Source: JAPPHY01 sp965247535
GTDB lineage: Bacteria > Chloroflexota > Dehalococcoidia > Lucifugimonadales > UBA2985
Reading direction: 5' to 3'
Length of the DNA stretch: 64,000 bases
Assembly: GCA_965247535.1 (NCBI GenBank)
Contig: OZ252018.1
Coordinates: 558,001-622,000, forward strand
Below the pieces are notes generated by a model. That model was not told where the DNA came from, did not search any database, and saw nothing but the letters and a program-made list of their open reading frames with translations. Position numbers and translations under genes: made by a program. Of the stretch, positions 35,397-43,681 are shown in pieces. Every line of letters starts with the position of its first letter. The stretch's first letter is position 1.

Positions 35397-37994
35397 ATGC
35401 TGGGCCGTGTCCTGGGACTGACTACGGCATTGGTGCTGCTACTGTCCGCGTGTGGCGAGGAATCGCTGGTCTTCGTGATGTCCATCGCCGTTGCCCCAAT
35501 ATCCGGCGACCTGCCTGCATACGACAGGGACGAATGGCGCCACTGGATAGACGAGGATGGAGACTGCCAAGACACAAGGCAAGAAGCGCTCGTAGCGGAA
35601 TCGATCTCGGCCGTCGAGTACACTGGCTCCGACCAGTGCAGGGTCGCGTCCGGGGAGTGGATTGGCCCATACACCGGTGAGAGGTTCACTGACCCCGCGG
35701 ACCTGGAGGTGGACCATCTTGTGCCCTTGGCGAACGCACACGCATCCGGCGGGTGGGCGTGGAGCGAGTCGAGGAAGAGAGCCTACGCAAACGATCTCTT
35801 ATTTGCGGGGCACTTGGTGGCTGTTCATGGGCCTGCCAACCAGGCAAAGGGCAAGTCCGGGCCGGAGGATTGGCAACCGCCCGAAAGCGGCTACTGGTGC
35901 CAGTACGCCATCGACTGGATCACCATAAAGAACTCCTGGGAGCTGACCGCGACAGAAGTAGAGGTGGCTGCACTCGCGGAGATGCTGGACACTTGTGAGC
36001 CTCGCAGGATTCTCGAAGGCCTTGAACCGGGGGCACGTTCCACTCCTACCGCAACCACGGCGGCCGTCGGTGACGGAGCCTACGCTACCTGCCACGAGGC
36101 GGAGGCCGCCGGGGAACAGCGAATGCAGGGGAGCGAGGGAGATGGATGGGGCTTCCCGCAGTCGATGGTGCCGAGCGCCCGTGACGGAGACAGCGATGGC
36201 GTTGTCTGTGAAGTAACTGTACGGAGTGCCACGCCTACACCGCGTCCTGTCGCCAGTCCCACGCTGGAAGCTCCGCCGACCGCTACCGGTACGGAGAGAG
36301 TCTACGCCTCCTGTGACGAGGCGGAAGCCGCCGGCGAACAACGTGTTCAGGGGAGCGATGGCAACGGTCGTGGCTTCCCGCAGTCGATGGTGCCGAGCGC
36401 CCGTGACGGAGACAGCGATGGCGTTGTCTGTGAAGTAACTGTACGAAGTGCCACGTCTACACCGCGTCCTGTCGCCATAGCCACGCTTGAAGCTCCACCG
36501 ACCTCTACTGGCACGGAGAGAGTCTACGCCTCCTGTGACGAGGCCGAGGCCGCTGGCGAAGAGCGAATACAAGGCAATGAGGGCGACGGATGGGGCTTCC
36601 CTCAGTCGATGGTGCCGAGCGCCCGTGACGGAGACAGCGATGGCGTTGTCTGTGAAGTAACTGTACGGAGTGCCACGCCTACACCCCGTTCCGTCGCCAG
36701 TGCCACGCTGGAAGCCCCACCGACCTCTACCGGCGCGGAGGGAGTCTACGATTCTTGCGATGACGCCGAGGCCGCCGGCGAGGAGCGCGTGCGCGGCAGC
36801 AGTGGCAACGGCCGTGGCTTCCCGCAGTCGATGGTGCCGAGCGCCCGTGACGGAGACAGCGATGGCGTTGTCTGTGAAGTTACTGTACGGAGTGCCACGT
36901 CTACACCGCGTCCTGTAGCCACTGCCACGCCAGAAGCTCCACCGACCTCTACTGGCACGGAGGGAGTCTACGCCTCCTGTGACGAGGCGGAAGCCGCCGG
37001 GGAGCAGCGAATGCAGGGGAGCAAGGGAAGTGGATGGGGCTTCCCGCAGTCGATGGTGCCGAGCGCTCGTGATGGAGACAGTGACGGCGTTGTCTGTGAA
37101 GTAACTGTACGAAGTGCCACGTCTACACCGCGTCCTGTAGCCACTGCCACGCTGGAAGTTCCACCGACCTCTACCGGCGCGGAGGGAGTCTACGATTCTT
37201 GCGATGACGCCGAGGCCGCCGGCGAGGAGCGCGTGCGCGGCAGCAGTGGCAACGGCCGTGGCTTCCCTCAGTCGATGGTGCCGAGCGCCCGTGACGGAGA
37301 CAGCGATGGCGTTGTCTGTGAAGTAACTGTACGGAGTGCCACGCCTACACCGCGTCCTGTCGCCAGTCCCACGCTGGAAGCTCCACCGACCGCTACTGGC
37401 ACGGAGAGAGTCTACGCCTCCTGTGACGAGGCGGAAGCCGCCGGGGAGCAGCGAATGCAGGGGAGCAAGGGAAGTGGATGGGGCTTCCCGCAGTCGATGG
37501 TGCCGAGCGCTCGTGATGGAGACAGTGACGGCGTTGTCTGTGAAGTAACTGTACGAAGTGCCACGTCTACACCGCGTCCTGTCGCCACTGCCACGCCGGA
37601 AGCTCCACCAACCGCTACTGGCACGGAGAGAGTCTACGCCTCCTGTGACGAGGCGGAGGCCGCCGGCGAACAACGTGTTCAGGGGAGCAATGGTAACGGT
37701 CATGGCTTCCCTCAGTCGATGGTGCCGAGCGCTCGTGATGGAGACAGCGACGGCGTTGTCTGTGAAGTAACTGTACGAAGTGCCACGTCTACACCGCGTC
37801 CTGTCGCCAGTCCCACGCCGGAAGCTCCACCAACCGCTACTGGCACGGAGAGAGTCTACGCCTCCTGCGACGAGGCGGAGGCCGCCGGCGAACAACGCGT
37901 TCAGGGGAGCAATGGCAACGGTCGTGGCTTCCCGCAATCCATGGTTCCGGACGCCCGCGACGGTGACAGCGATGGCGTTGTCTGCGAGAGATAG
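35397..37994 (+). CDS. Lipoprotein with HNH (DUF1524-like) domain and nine excalibur-type repeats
   Basis: An 865-residue product. Residues 1-19 are a lipoprotein signal (LVLLLSACGEES). Residues ~50-215 form an HNH domain of the DUF1524/GmrSD C-terminal type: LEVDHLVPLANAHASGG, RKRAYANDLLFAGHLVAVHGPANQAKG. Then nine 74-residue units, each an excalibur-like calcium motif (YASCDEAEAAGEQR, GFPQSMVPSARDGDSDGVVCE) plus a Thr-Pro linker. The DxDxDG loop with paired Cys should bind calcium. It follows khpB closely. A GTG at 35370 is a possible earlier start. A secreted, surface-held nuclease is the best inference. Confidence 0.85.
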   Translation: MLGRVLGLTTALVLLLSACGEESLVFVMSIAVAPISGDLPAYDRDEWRHWIDEDGDCQDTRQEALVAESISAVEYTGSDQCRVASGEWIGPYTGERFTDPADLEVDHLVPLANAHASGGWAWSESRKRAYANDLLFAGHLVAVHGPANQAKGKSGPEDWQPPESGYWCQYAIDWITIKNSWELTATEVEVAALAEMLDTCEPRRILEGLEPGARSTPTATTAAVGDGAYATCHEAEAAGEQRMQGSEGDGWGFPQSMVPSARDGDSDGVVCEVTVRSATPTPRPVASPTLEAPPTATGTERVYASCDEAEAAGEQRVQGSDGNGRGFPQSMVPSARDGDSDGVVCEVTVRSATSTPRPVAIATLEAPPTSTGTERVYASCDEAEAAGEERIQGNEGDGWGFPQSMVPSARDGDSDGVVCEVTVRSATPTPRSVASATLEAPPTSTGAEGVYDSCDDAEAAGEERVRGSSGNGRGFPQSMVPSARDGDSDGVVCEVTVRSATSTPRPVATATPEAPPTSTGTEGVYASCDEAEAAGEQRMQGSKGSGWGFPQSMVPSARDGDSDGVVCEVTVRSATSTPRPVATATLEVPPTSTGAEGVYDSCDDAEAAGEERVRGSSGNGRGFPQSMVPSARDGDSDGVVCEVTVRSATPTPRPVASPTLEAPPTATGTERVYASCDEAEAAGEQRMQGSKGSGWGFPQSMVPSARDGDSDGVVCEVTVRSATSTPRPVATATPEAPPTATGTERVYASCDEAEAAGEQRVQGSNGNGHGFPQSMVPSARDGDSDGVVCEVTVRSATSTPRPVASPTPEAPPTATGTERVYASCDEAEAAGEQRVQGSNGNGRGFPQSMVPDARDGDSDGVVCER
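36079..37994 (+). repeat. Tandem array of nine 222-bp coding repeats
   Basis: Units start near 36079 and every 222 bp to 37855; the last lacks its linker. Units 4 and 6 share VRGSSGNGR, and units 5 and 7 share MQGSKGSGW at the variable site, so a two-unit block was duplicated. Many units are near identical, which indicates recent homogenisation. Confidence 0.9.
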
Positions 37995-38055
37995 GCTGCC
38001 GGCCGGAGAATCGTAGCTGCGTCTGAGTCGCCCGGTCTGCGGCGGCGCAATGAAG

Positions 38056-38088
38056 AAGGGGAGGCCCGCACTTGCGGGCCTCCCCTTT
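38056..38088. terminator. Strong bidirectional terminator
   Basis: A perfect 14-bp inverted repeat with arms AAGGGGAGGCCCGC and loop ACTT, followed by T residues on the plus strand and A residues mirrored on the minus strand. It separates the convergent lipoprotein and molybdenum hydroxylase genes. Confidence 0.9.
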
Positions 38089-38119
38089 CCGTTAGGTTCG
38101 CTGACTGTCAGGCCGCGGC

Positions 38120-40405
38120 CTACGCGCTGCCCTTCTCCTTGTCCCACAGCGCCTCGAGGATGCGCCCGGGGTTCATCGGCAGGTCGTACATCCTAACGCC
38201 TATGGCGTGTGAAACCGCATTGGCGATGGCGGCCAGAGGCGGAACAATGGGCACCTCGCCCACGCCGCGTGCGCCGTACGGATGGCCGGGGTTCGCGACC
38301 TCCACCAGGATGGTGTCGATCATGGGCAGGTCCAGCGAGGTGGGCATCCGGTAGTCGAGAAGCGAGGAGTTGGCCATCAGGCCCTGGTCGTTGTAGAAGT
38401 ACTCCTCGTTGATGGCCCAGCCTATGCCCTGCACGGCTCCGCCCTGTATCTGGCCCTCAACGTAGCTGGGGTGGATGGCCTTGCCCACGTCCTGGACCGC
38501 CGTGTAGCGCAGCACGTCAACCTTCCCAGTCTCCGGGTCCACCTCCACGTCCACAATGTGATTTGCGAACGCAGCGCCCACACCGCGAGGCGATACGGTG
38601 GCCTTGCCCACCAGCGTGCCGCCCGTCTCCATCAGCCGTGCGGACAGCTCCCGGAATGTGATCTGCTGTTCCGGGTTGTCCTTGCGAGTGAAGGCTGCGT
38701 CGCTGAATTCGATCTCGTCCTCGGTGGTCTCCCAGAGCCGTGCCACGCGCTCCTTCATCTGCCGCACCACGTCCTGCGCCGCCTCGTAAGAGGCCCAGCC
38801 GGTGGCGAACGCCGTGCGGCTGCCGCCGGTGACTGCCGTATAGCCCACAGAGTTGGTATCGGCAACCACCGGGTGCACGTCCTCCGCCGGCAAGCCCAGG
38901 ACCTCTGCGGCCTGCATGGCGATGGCCGCCCTGGTGCCTCCGATGTCCACCGAACCCTCGACGAGTGTCACCGTACCGTCCGGGTTGACGGCTATGTTGC
39001 AGCTTGACTGCATCCCGGCGTTGAACCAGAATCCGCTGGCCATGCCGCGGCCACGGTACTTGCCTTCCAGGGGTGTGTTCCAGTGGTCGCTCTCCTTGGC
39101 GGCGATAAGGGTTTCCACGTTCCCGATCTTGGGGAATGGGACGCCCGTGGCCTGCCGGTCGCCCTCCTTGGAGGCGTTCATCATGTGGAACTCGATGGTG
39201 TCAATGCCCAGCTGCTCGCAGATCTCGTCCACCACGCACTCCACGGCGAAGGTGGCCTGCGGAGCGCCGGGGGCGCGATAGGCCGCCACCTTGGGCTTGT
39301 TCACCACAACGTCATAGGCGTCGATTTGGATGTTCTCGATGCTGTACATGTTGAGCATGCACATGGCGCCGGCGTTCACGGGAGAGCCGGGGAACGCGCC
39401 TGCCTCAAAGGCGAGGTATGACTGGGCGGCCAGGATGGTGCCGTCCTTCTTCACGCCCATCTTCATCCACGTATAGCTGCCGGAGCCCGGCCCGGTGGCT
39501 TCCAGCACCTCGGTTCGGGTCATGGTCATCTTGACGGGCCGGCCGGTCATGCGGGACATCAGTGCAGCCGGAGGCTCGAAGTAAAAGGTGGTCTTGCCGC
39601 CAAACCCGCCTCCGATCTCCATCGGTATGACGCGCACCTGCGACACTGGCACGCCGAGCACGGCCGCCGAGTTCTGCCGGATGCCGAAGTGGCCCTGCGT
39701 GCTGGTCCAGATGGTGATTTCGCCGTCCTCGCTCCATAGCGCCGTCACGGACTGGGGCTCGATGTAGCCCTGGTGGACCGTGGGCGTGGTGAACTCACGC
39801 TCTATGACCAAGTCCGACTCGCTGAACCCCTTCTCCACGTCTCCCGAGGCGAAACGGGTGTGAGTGGCAACGTTGCTCACCGTGCCCGTGTCCTTGCCCA
39901 GCGACATGGTGGTCTGGGACTCTAGCAGTATGGGGGCGCCATCCTTCATGGCCTCAGGGGCCGTGAGGACCGGCGAAAGCACCTCGTACTCCACGTCGAT
40001 GAGGGAGAGGGCCTCCTCGGCTATGTGGGAAGAGTCGGCTGCGACGGATGCGATGGCGTGGCCCTTGTAGAGCGCCTTGTCCTGCGCCAGTATGTTGGCC
40101 GATAGCAGGCGCAGGTTGACCATTGGCCCTTCGCCCAGCGAAACCGGCTCGTTGGGTGGCTCTGGCAGGTCCTTGCTGGTCACAACGGCCCTGACGCCGG
40201 GGAGCTGAAGTGCCTTGCTCGTGTCTATGGACTTGATGCGGGCGTGGGCGTGCGGGCTGCGAAGCGTCTTGCCATGCAGGAGGCCCGCCGGGTTGATGTC
40301 TGCGCCGTATTTGGCACGGCCTGTGACCTTGTCCACGCCGTCGTGACGGATGGGCCTGGTGCCCACCACCTTGTACTCACTGGAACGCTCGGCAGTTGTG
40401 GCCAT
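38120..40405 (-). CDS. Molybdopterin-binding subunit, xanthine dehydrogenase family
   Basis: A 761-residue large subunit of a molybdenum hydroxylase. The a/b hammerhead begins at RPIRHDGVDKVTGRAKY, and the molybdopterin domains have GGGFGGK (about residue 265), AYRAPGAPQ, TGGSRTAFATG and the catalytic glutamate in GARGVGEVPIV near the end. The active-site loop is not the CO dehydrogenase CSFR type, so CO oxidation is unlikely; aromatic, purine or aldehyde substrates are possible. Start ATG at 40405 follows AGAGGTG. The FeS and FAD subunits are not next to it in this window. Confidence 0.9.
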   Translation of the reverse strand: MATTAERSSEYKVVGTRPIRHDGVDKVTGRAKYGADINPAGLLHGKTLRSPHAHARIKSIDTSKALQLPGVRAVVTSKDLPEPPNEPVSLGEGPMVNLRLLSANILAQDKALYKGHAIASVAADSSHIAEEALSLIDVEYEVLSPVLTAPEAMKDGAPILLESQTTMSLGKDTGTVSNVATHTRFASGDVEKGFSESDLVIEREFTTPTVHQGYIEPQSVTALWSEDGEITIWTSTQGHFGIRQNSAAVLGVPVSQVRVIPMEIGGGFGGKTTFYFEPPAALMSRMTGRPVKMTMTRTEVLEATGPGSGSYTWMKMGVKKDGTILAAQSYLAFEAGAFPGSPVNAGAMCMLNMYSIENIQIDAYDVVVNKPKVAAYRAPGAPQATFAVECVVDEICEQLGIDTIEFHMMNASKEGDRQATGVPFPKIGNVETLIAAKESDHWNTPLEGKYRGRGMASGFWFNAGMQSSCNIAVNPDGTVTLVEGSVDIGGTRAAIAMQAAEVLGLPAEDVHPVVADTNSVGYTAVTGGSRTAFATGWASYEAAQDVVRQMKERVARLWETTEDEIEFSDAAFTRKDNPEQQITFRELSARLMETGGTLVGKATVSPRGVGAAFANHIVDVEVDPETGKVDVLRYTAVQDVGKAIHPSYVEGQIQGGAVQGIGWAINEEYFYNDQGLMANSSLLDYRMPTSLDLPMIDTILVEVANPGHPYGARGVGEVPIVPPLAAIANAVSHAIGVRMYDLPMNPGRILEALWDKEKGSA

Positions 40406-40473
40406 GAATTGCACCTCTCTTCTAATCTGTAAGTTGTACGTCTGCGTAAGTCTAGCACACAATCGGCCACGCC

Positions 40474-41748
40474 TCAAACGCGCCGGTCTCCGGCCCGCTC
40501 CTCCCTTGCGCCTGACTGACGCGTCACCGACTCTTTGGCGAACAGCAGAAAGACGATGCCAAGGACGCCCACGGCGGCCCCGTTGGCCACCAGCGCGGTG
40601 GTGGCTCCGTACGTGTCCGCGGCCAGCCCCATGAGCGGCGGCGCTGACAGCAGCGCCAGGTCGCCGAACGACCGCGACACCCCCTGCGCTATACTCTGGC
40701 GCGCCCGCGGGCTGATGTCCCCCACGTAGGCCACGGGAGTCGGTCCCTCTATGCCGTTGCCCAGGCCGTAGAGAGTCATGCCGACCACGTACAGGGCCAA
40801 GACTGGGCTCGCGCCCAGCACGATCATTGCGACAGACACGATCAGCAGCCCCGGCACTATAGTGGTCTTGCGCCCGAAGCGATCGGACACAGAGCCGACG
40901 AATGGCAGCAGCAGAAAGCCCAGCGCGGGCGGTATGGTGAAGATGGCGCCTATCTGGCCGGGCGAAAGGCCCAGGTCTTCGGCTCCCTTCAGTGGCAGCA
41001 GCGTGAACTGCGCCCCGCCGCGCGTGAAGAACGTGGCGAGGAACACCAGCCCCACGAGAATGAAGTCGCGGGACATCAGGAACGAGTACTTCGACCATCG
41101 TCCCTCCTGGGCCAGCGCGCCGTCCTGCCGGCCGCCGGGCCGTCCAGCGTCTTCGGCGTCGTCCGGCGATGGCCTCGTTTCCGGCACCCGGAAGAACGCC
41201 CAGATGCCGCTGATCAGGGATACCACGCCGACGGCGAAGAACGGGGCTCGCAGGCCGAATATCTCGGCGATCAGGCCGCCGGCCGCGGGGCCCATCGTGA
41301 TGCCCAGCGCAAAGCTGCCCTGGTAGATGCTCATCAGCCGCCCGCGGTTGGCAGGTGTGCTGATATCGCCTATGAAGATGACGGCGCCCGTGATGAAGGC
41401 CGCCGAGCCCACTCCCGCGATGAACCGGTACACCAGCAGGGGCGCCAGGGAGTCCGCGGTGCCGGCGAGCGCGTTTCCCACTGCTGCAATCAGCGGACCG
41501 CCTATCAGCACGGCCCGCCGTCCGAACCGCTCGGAAAGGACCGCGGTCGGCATGTTGGTCAGGAACCGCGCCAGCCCAAAGACGCTGATGACCAGGCCGA
41601 CCGTGGCGATGGATACTCCCAGGCTGTCCGCGTAGAGGGGCAGGATTGGCGCCACCATCCCCTGGCCACTGGTGAGCAGGGTGGTGGACACCGCCAAGAG
41701 GAGCACCGTCGGGTGCTCGCGGAGGACTGGGATTATTCCCAATTGCAT
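40474..41748 (-). CDS. Major facilitator superfamily transporter
   Basis: A 424-residue, 12-helix MFS permease. N-terminal half contains the loop 2-3 motif LARFLTNMPTAVLSERFGRR, and the C-half repeats it as LLLPFVGSVSDRFGRK. A charged cytoplasmic loop near residue 210 joins the halves. The family resembles drug/sugar exporters, but specificity is unknown. The molybdenum hydroxylase gene follows on the same strand after 68 bp. Confidence 0.87.
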   Translation of the reverse strand: MQLGIIPVLREHPTVLLLAVSTTLLTSGQGMVAPILPLYADSLGVSIATVGLVISVFGLARFLTNMPTAVLSERFGRRAVLIGGPLIAAVGNALAGTADSLAPLLVYRFIAGVGSAAFITGAVIFIGDISTPANRGRLMSIYQGSFALGITMGPAAGGLIAEIFGLRAPFFAVGVVSLISGIWAFFRVPETRPSPDDAEDAGRPGGRQDGALAQEGRWSKYSFLMSRDFILVGLVFLATFFTRGGAQFTLLPLKGAEDLGLSPGQIGAIFTIPPALGFLLLPFVGSVSDRFGRKTTIVPGLLIVSVAMIVLGASPVLALYVVGMTLYGLGNGIEGPTPVAYVGDISPRARQSIAQGVSRSFGDLALLSAPPLMGLAADTYGATTALVANGAAVGVLGIVFLLFAKESVTRQSGAREERAGDRRV

Positions 41749-41772
41749 TGCAGGGAGTCCTTGGAATGCTTC

Positions 41773-42546
41773 CTATCCCTGCGTGGTCGCGCGCTCGGCG
41801 GGCAATGGCCGGCCCGGGTTGAACGTGTGAAGGCGGAATCCCTCGGCGTACTTGAGGCCGTGCTTCTCCGCCAGCTCCGATACCCTACCGCGGACGCGCT
41901 CCTCAAGCTCCTCCGGGTTGCCTATCTGGCTGCGATGCGCCTGCAGCGCCTTGATCCGCACGTCAATCACGTCCGAGACGTCCACGACCAAGTCCGGGTC
42001 GGTCGGCGTGGAGGTGTAGATCTCGAGCACCTTGTGTGGCTGGAAGCCTTCGGCCTCGTGCTCCGGGAAGTGAAGCCGGTCCCTGGCGAACGGGTAGACC
42101 GCGTCGAAAGTGGACTGACCTGCCATTCGGTGGTCGCGGTGATTGTGGCGGTTGCGGTTGTAAGGGTCCTGGCAGAATATGACGTCCGGCCTGAACCGCC
42201 GTATCTCGCGTACAATGCGCCCGATGACCTCGCGCGTCGACTCAAGCTCGCCGTCGCCGTAGCCCAGGAACGTAACGTCCGTGGTGCCGATGATGGCTGA
42301 CGCATTGCGTTGCTCCTCCTGCCGGATGGCGGCCAGCCGTTCGGAGGTCATCTCCGGGTCGCTGGTGCCCTTGTCGCCGTTGGTGCAGAGCACGTAGGCC
42401 AGCTCCATGCCCTCCCGTGTCAGGCGTGCGAGCGTGCCGGCAAATCCGAACTCAGCGTCGTCCGGATGCGCGACCACGACCAGGGCGCGCTTGTGTTTCG
42501 TCCAGGGCATCTCAGGTGTGGAATCTTGCGAAGCGTCCGTGGTCAA
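41773..42546 (-). CDS. PIG-L family N-acetylglucosaminyl deacetylase-like protein
   Basis: A 257-residue zinc hydrolase. VVAHPDDAEFGFAGTLARL carries the zinc-binding HPDD motif, and HNHRDHRMAGQSTFDAV gives the later zinc His. Family members remove acetyl groups from N-acetylglucosamine conjugates, including mycothiol- and bacillithiol-type precursors. The start is uncertain: TTG at 42546 follows AGAGGT, whereas the ATG at 42510 has no ribosome-binding site; TTG at 42561 is also in frame. MFS gene lies 24 bp downstream. Confidence 0.86.
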   Translation of the reverse strand: MTTDASQDSTPEMPWTKHKRALVVVAHPDDAEFGFAGTLARLTREGMELAYVLCTNGDKGTSDPEMTSERLAAIRQEEQRNASAIIGTTDVTFLGYGDGELESTREVIGRIVREIRRFRPDVIFCQDPYNRNRHNHRDHRMAGQSTFDAVYPFARDRLHFPEHEAEGFQPHKVLEIYTSTPTDPDLVVDVSDVIDVRIKALQAHRSQIGNPEELEERVRGRVSELAEKHGLKYAEGFRLHTFNPGRPLPAERATTQG

Positions 42547-42615
42547 GGGTAGACCTCTCAATCCACGGGCTGCGGGGCGCGCCGCAGCGCCGTTCTTTGG
42601 TAAAGCTCCGACAAG

Positions 42616-42643
42616 TTTACCATAACGGCATTTGGTGTATCAT
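42616..42643 (+). promoter_or_regulatory. Promoter of nudC
   Basis: TTTACC (42616-42621), 16-base spacer, TATCAT (42638-42643), about 34 bases before the GTG start. Confidence 0.5.
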
Positions 42644-42676
42644 TGGATGAAACTTGGAGCTCGGGAGGGGCCGGCA

Positions 42677-43594
42677 GTGAGCACTATGCACATATTCTCC
42701 GGTAACCCACTGGACAGGGGCGACCAGGAGCGCCGCGACGACGAGTTGCTCGCTCGCCTTGGAGGCGACGCGGCCAGCCGGTTCCTGCCCATGCGGGACC
42801 TGAACGTCCCCGTGTCCGAGACGGCCGGCGCAGGCTTAGTCTGGCTCAGCGGCGAGGAGATGGAGGAGCTGGCGGTGCCGGGCCCGCCTCTGTTCCTGGG
42901 CCTGCTGGAAGGCACGGCCCATTTTGTGGTGGACGTGTCGCAGGCCGACGGAACGGCGCGGGAGCTCGATCTGGACGGGCTCGGCAGGTACGTTGACGCC
43001 CGCTCGGCGACTGAGCTGCTCGACGCGGCCTCTTGCGGCATCGTGGCGCAGGCGCGTGCGCAGGTGGACTGGCACGCCCGCAACGGTTTCTGTCCAAGAT
43101 GCGGCTCCGCAACCACAATGGCGAGAGGTGGACAGACACGCCACTGCCCTGGCTGCGACGCAATCCACTACCCGCGAACGGACCCGGTGGTGATCACGAC
43201 GGTGCACAGCGGCGACTGGTGTCTGCTGGGGCAGTCGCGAGGCCGCGGCACCGGCTCCAACCGCTTCTCGACGCTGGCGGGCTTTGTCGATCAGGGCGAG
43301 TCGATTGAGGAGGCCGTCGCGCGGGAGGTGATGGAGGAATCGGGCATTGCGGTCCGAAATGTGCGTTACCACTCGTCCCAGCCGTGGCCGTTCCCGTCGT
43401 CGCTGATGATAGGCTGCCTCGCGGAAGCTGCCACCACCGACATCGCCATCGACGACGAGGAGATGTCTGACGTCCGCTGGTTCCACCGCGACGTGGTGGT
43501 GAGTGCGCTGGGCGGAGAGAGCAGCGAGTTGACTCTGCCGGCTCCGCTCGCAATAGCGCATCACATCATCAGGGCGTGGGCGATGCCCGCGTAG
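42677..43594 (+). CDS. nudC: NAD+ diphosphatase / RNA deNADding enzyme NudC
   Basis: About 305 residues. A zinc ribbon (CPRCGSA then CPGCDA) sits before the Nudix domain with LAGFVDQGESIEEAVAREV and EESGI, and the NudC signature SQPWPFPSSLM follows. The enzyme cleaves NAD(H) to NMN and AMP and removes NAD caps from RNA. I use the GTG at 42677, which follows GGGAGGGG; an ATG nine bases later is possible. Confidence 0.93.
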   Translation: MSTMHIFSGNPLDRGDQERRDDELLARLGGDAASRFLPMRDLNVPVSETAGAGLVWLSGEEMEELAVPGPPLFLGLLEGTAHFVVDVSQADGTARELDLDGLGRYVDARSATELLDAASCGIVAQARAQVDWHARNGFCPRCGSATTMARGGQTRHCPGCDAIHYPRTDPVVITTVHSGDWCLLGQSRGRGTGSNRFSTLAGFVDQGESIEEAVAREVMEESGIAVRNVRYHSSQPWPFPSSLMIGCLAEAATTDIAIDDEEMSDVRWFHRDVVVSALGGESSELTLPAPLAIAHHIIRAWAMPA

Positions 43595-43611
43595 CGGACC
43601 CCCTATCTGCC

Positions 43612-43626
43612 AAATGTCGTACATTT
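43612..43626. promoter_or_regulatory. Palindromic site upstream of recQ
   Basis: AAATGTCGTACATTT: a 6-bp inverted repeat with 3-base spacer, 56 bp before the recQ ATG and about 45 bp before its -10 box. It could be a repressor operator. Confidence 0.4.
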
Positions 43627-43671
43627 AACCGCGAGCTGTTCATATTCCGTGTCTAGTTGATGCCCAGGTCG

Positions 43672-43677
43672 TATAAA
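43672..43677 (+). promoter_or_regulatory. Probable -10 box of recQ
   Basis: TATAAA four bases before the ATG. A -35 box is not clear. The closeness suggests a leaderless or very short-leader transcript, or that translation starts further on. Confidence 0.35.
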
Positions 43678-43681
43678 CGCC

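Noticed and set aside
36079..37994. CRISPR array
   Set aside because: The repeats are long (222 bp), in frame and coding, with no unique spacers of constant length.
35799..38147. A 782-codon open frame on the minus strand under the excalibur array
   Set aside because: It is produced by the 222-bp repeats and GC-rich codons of the plus-strand gene; it has no ribosome-binding site and its product repeats a non-protein-like pattern.
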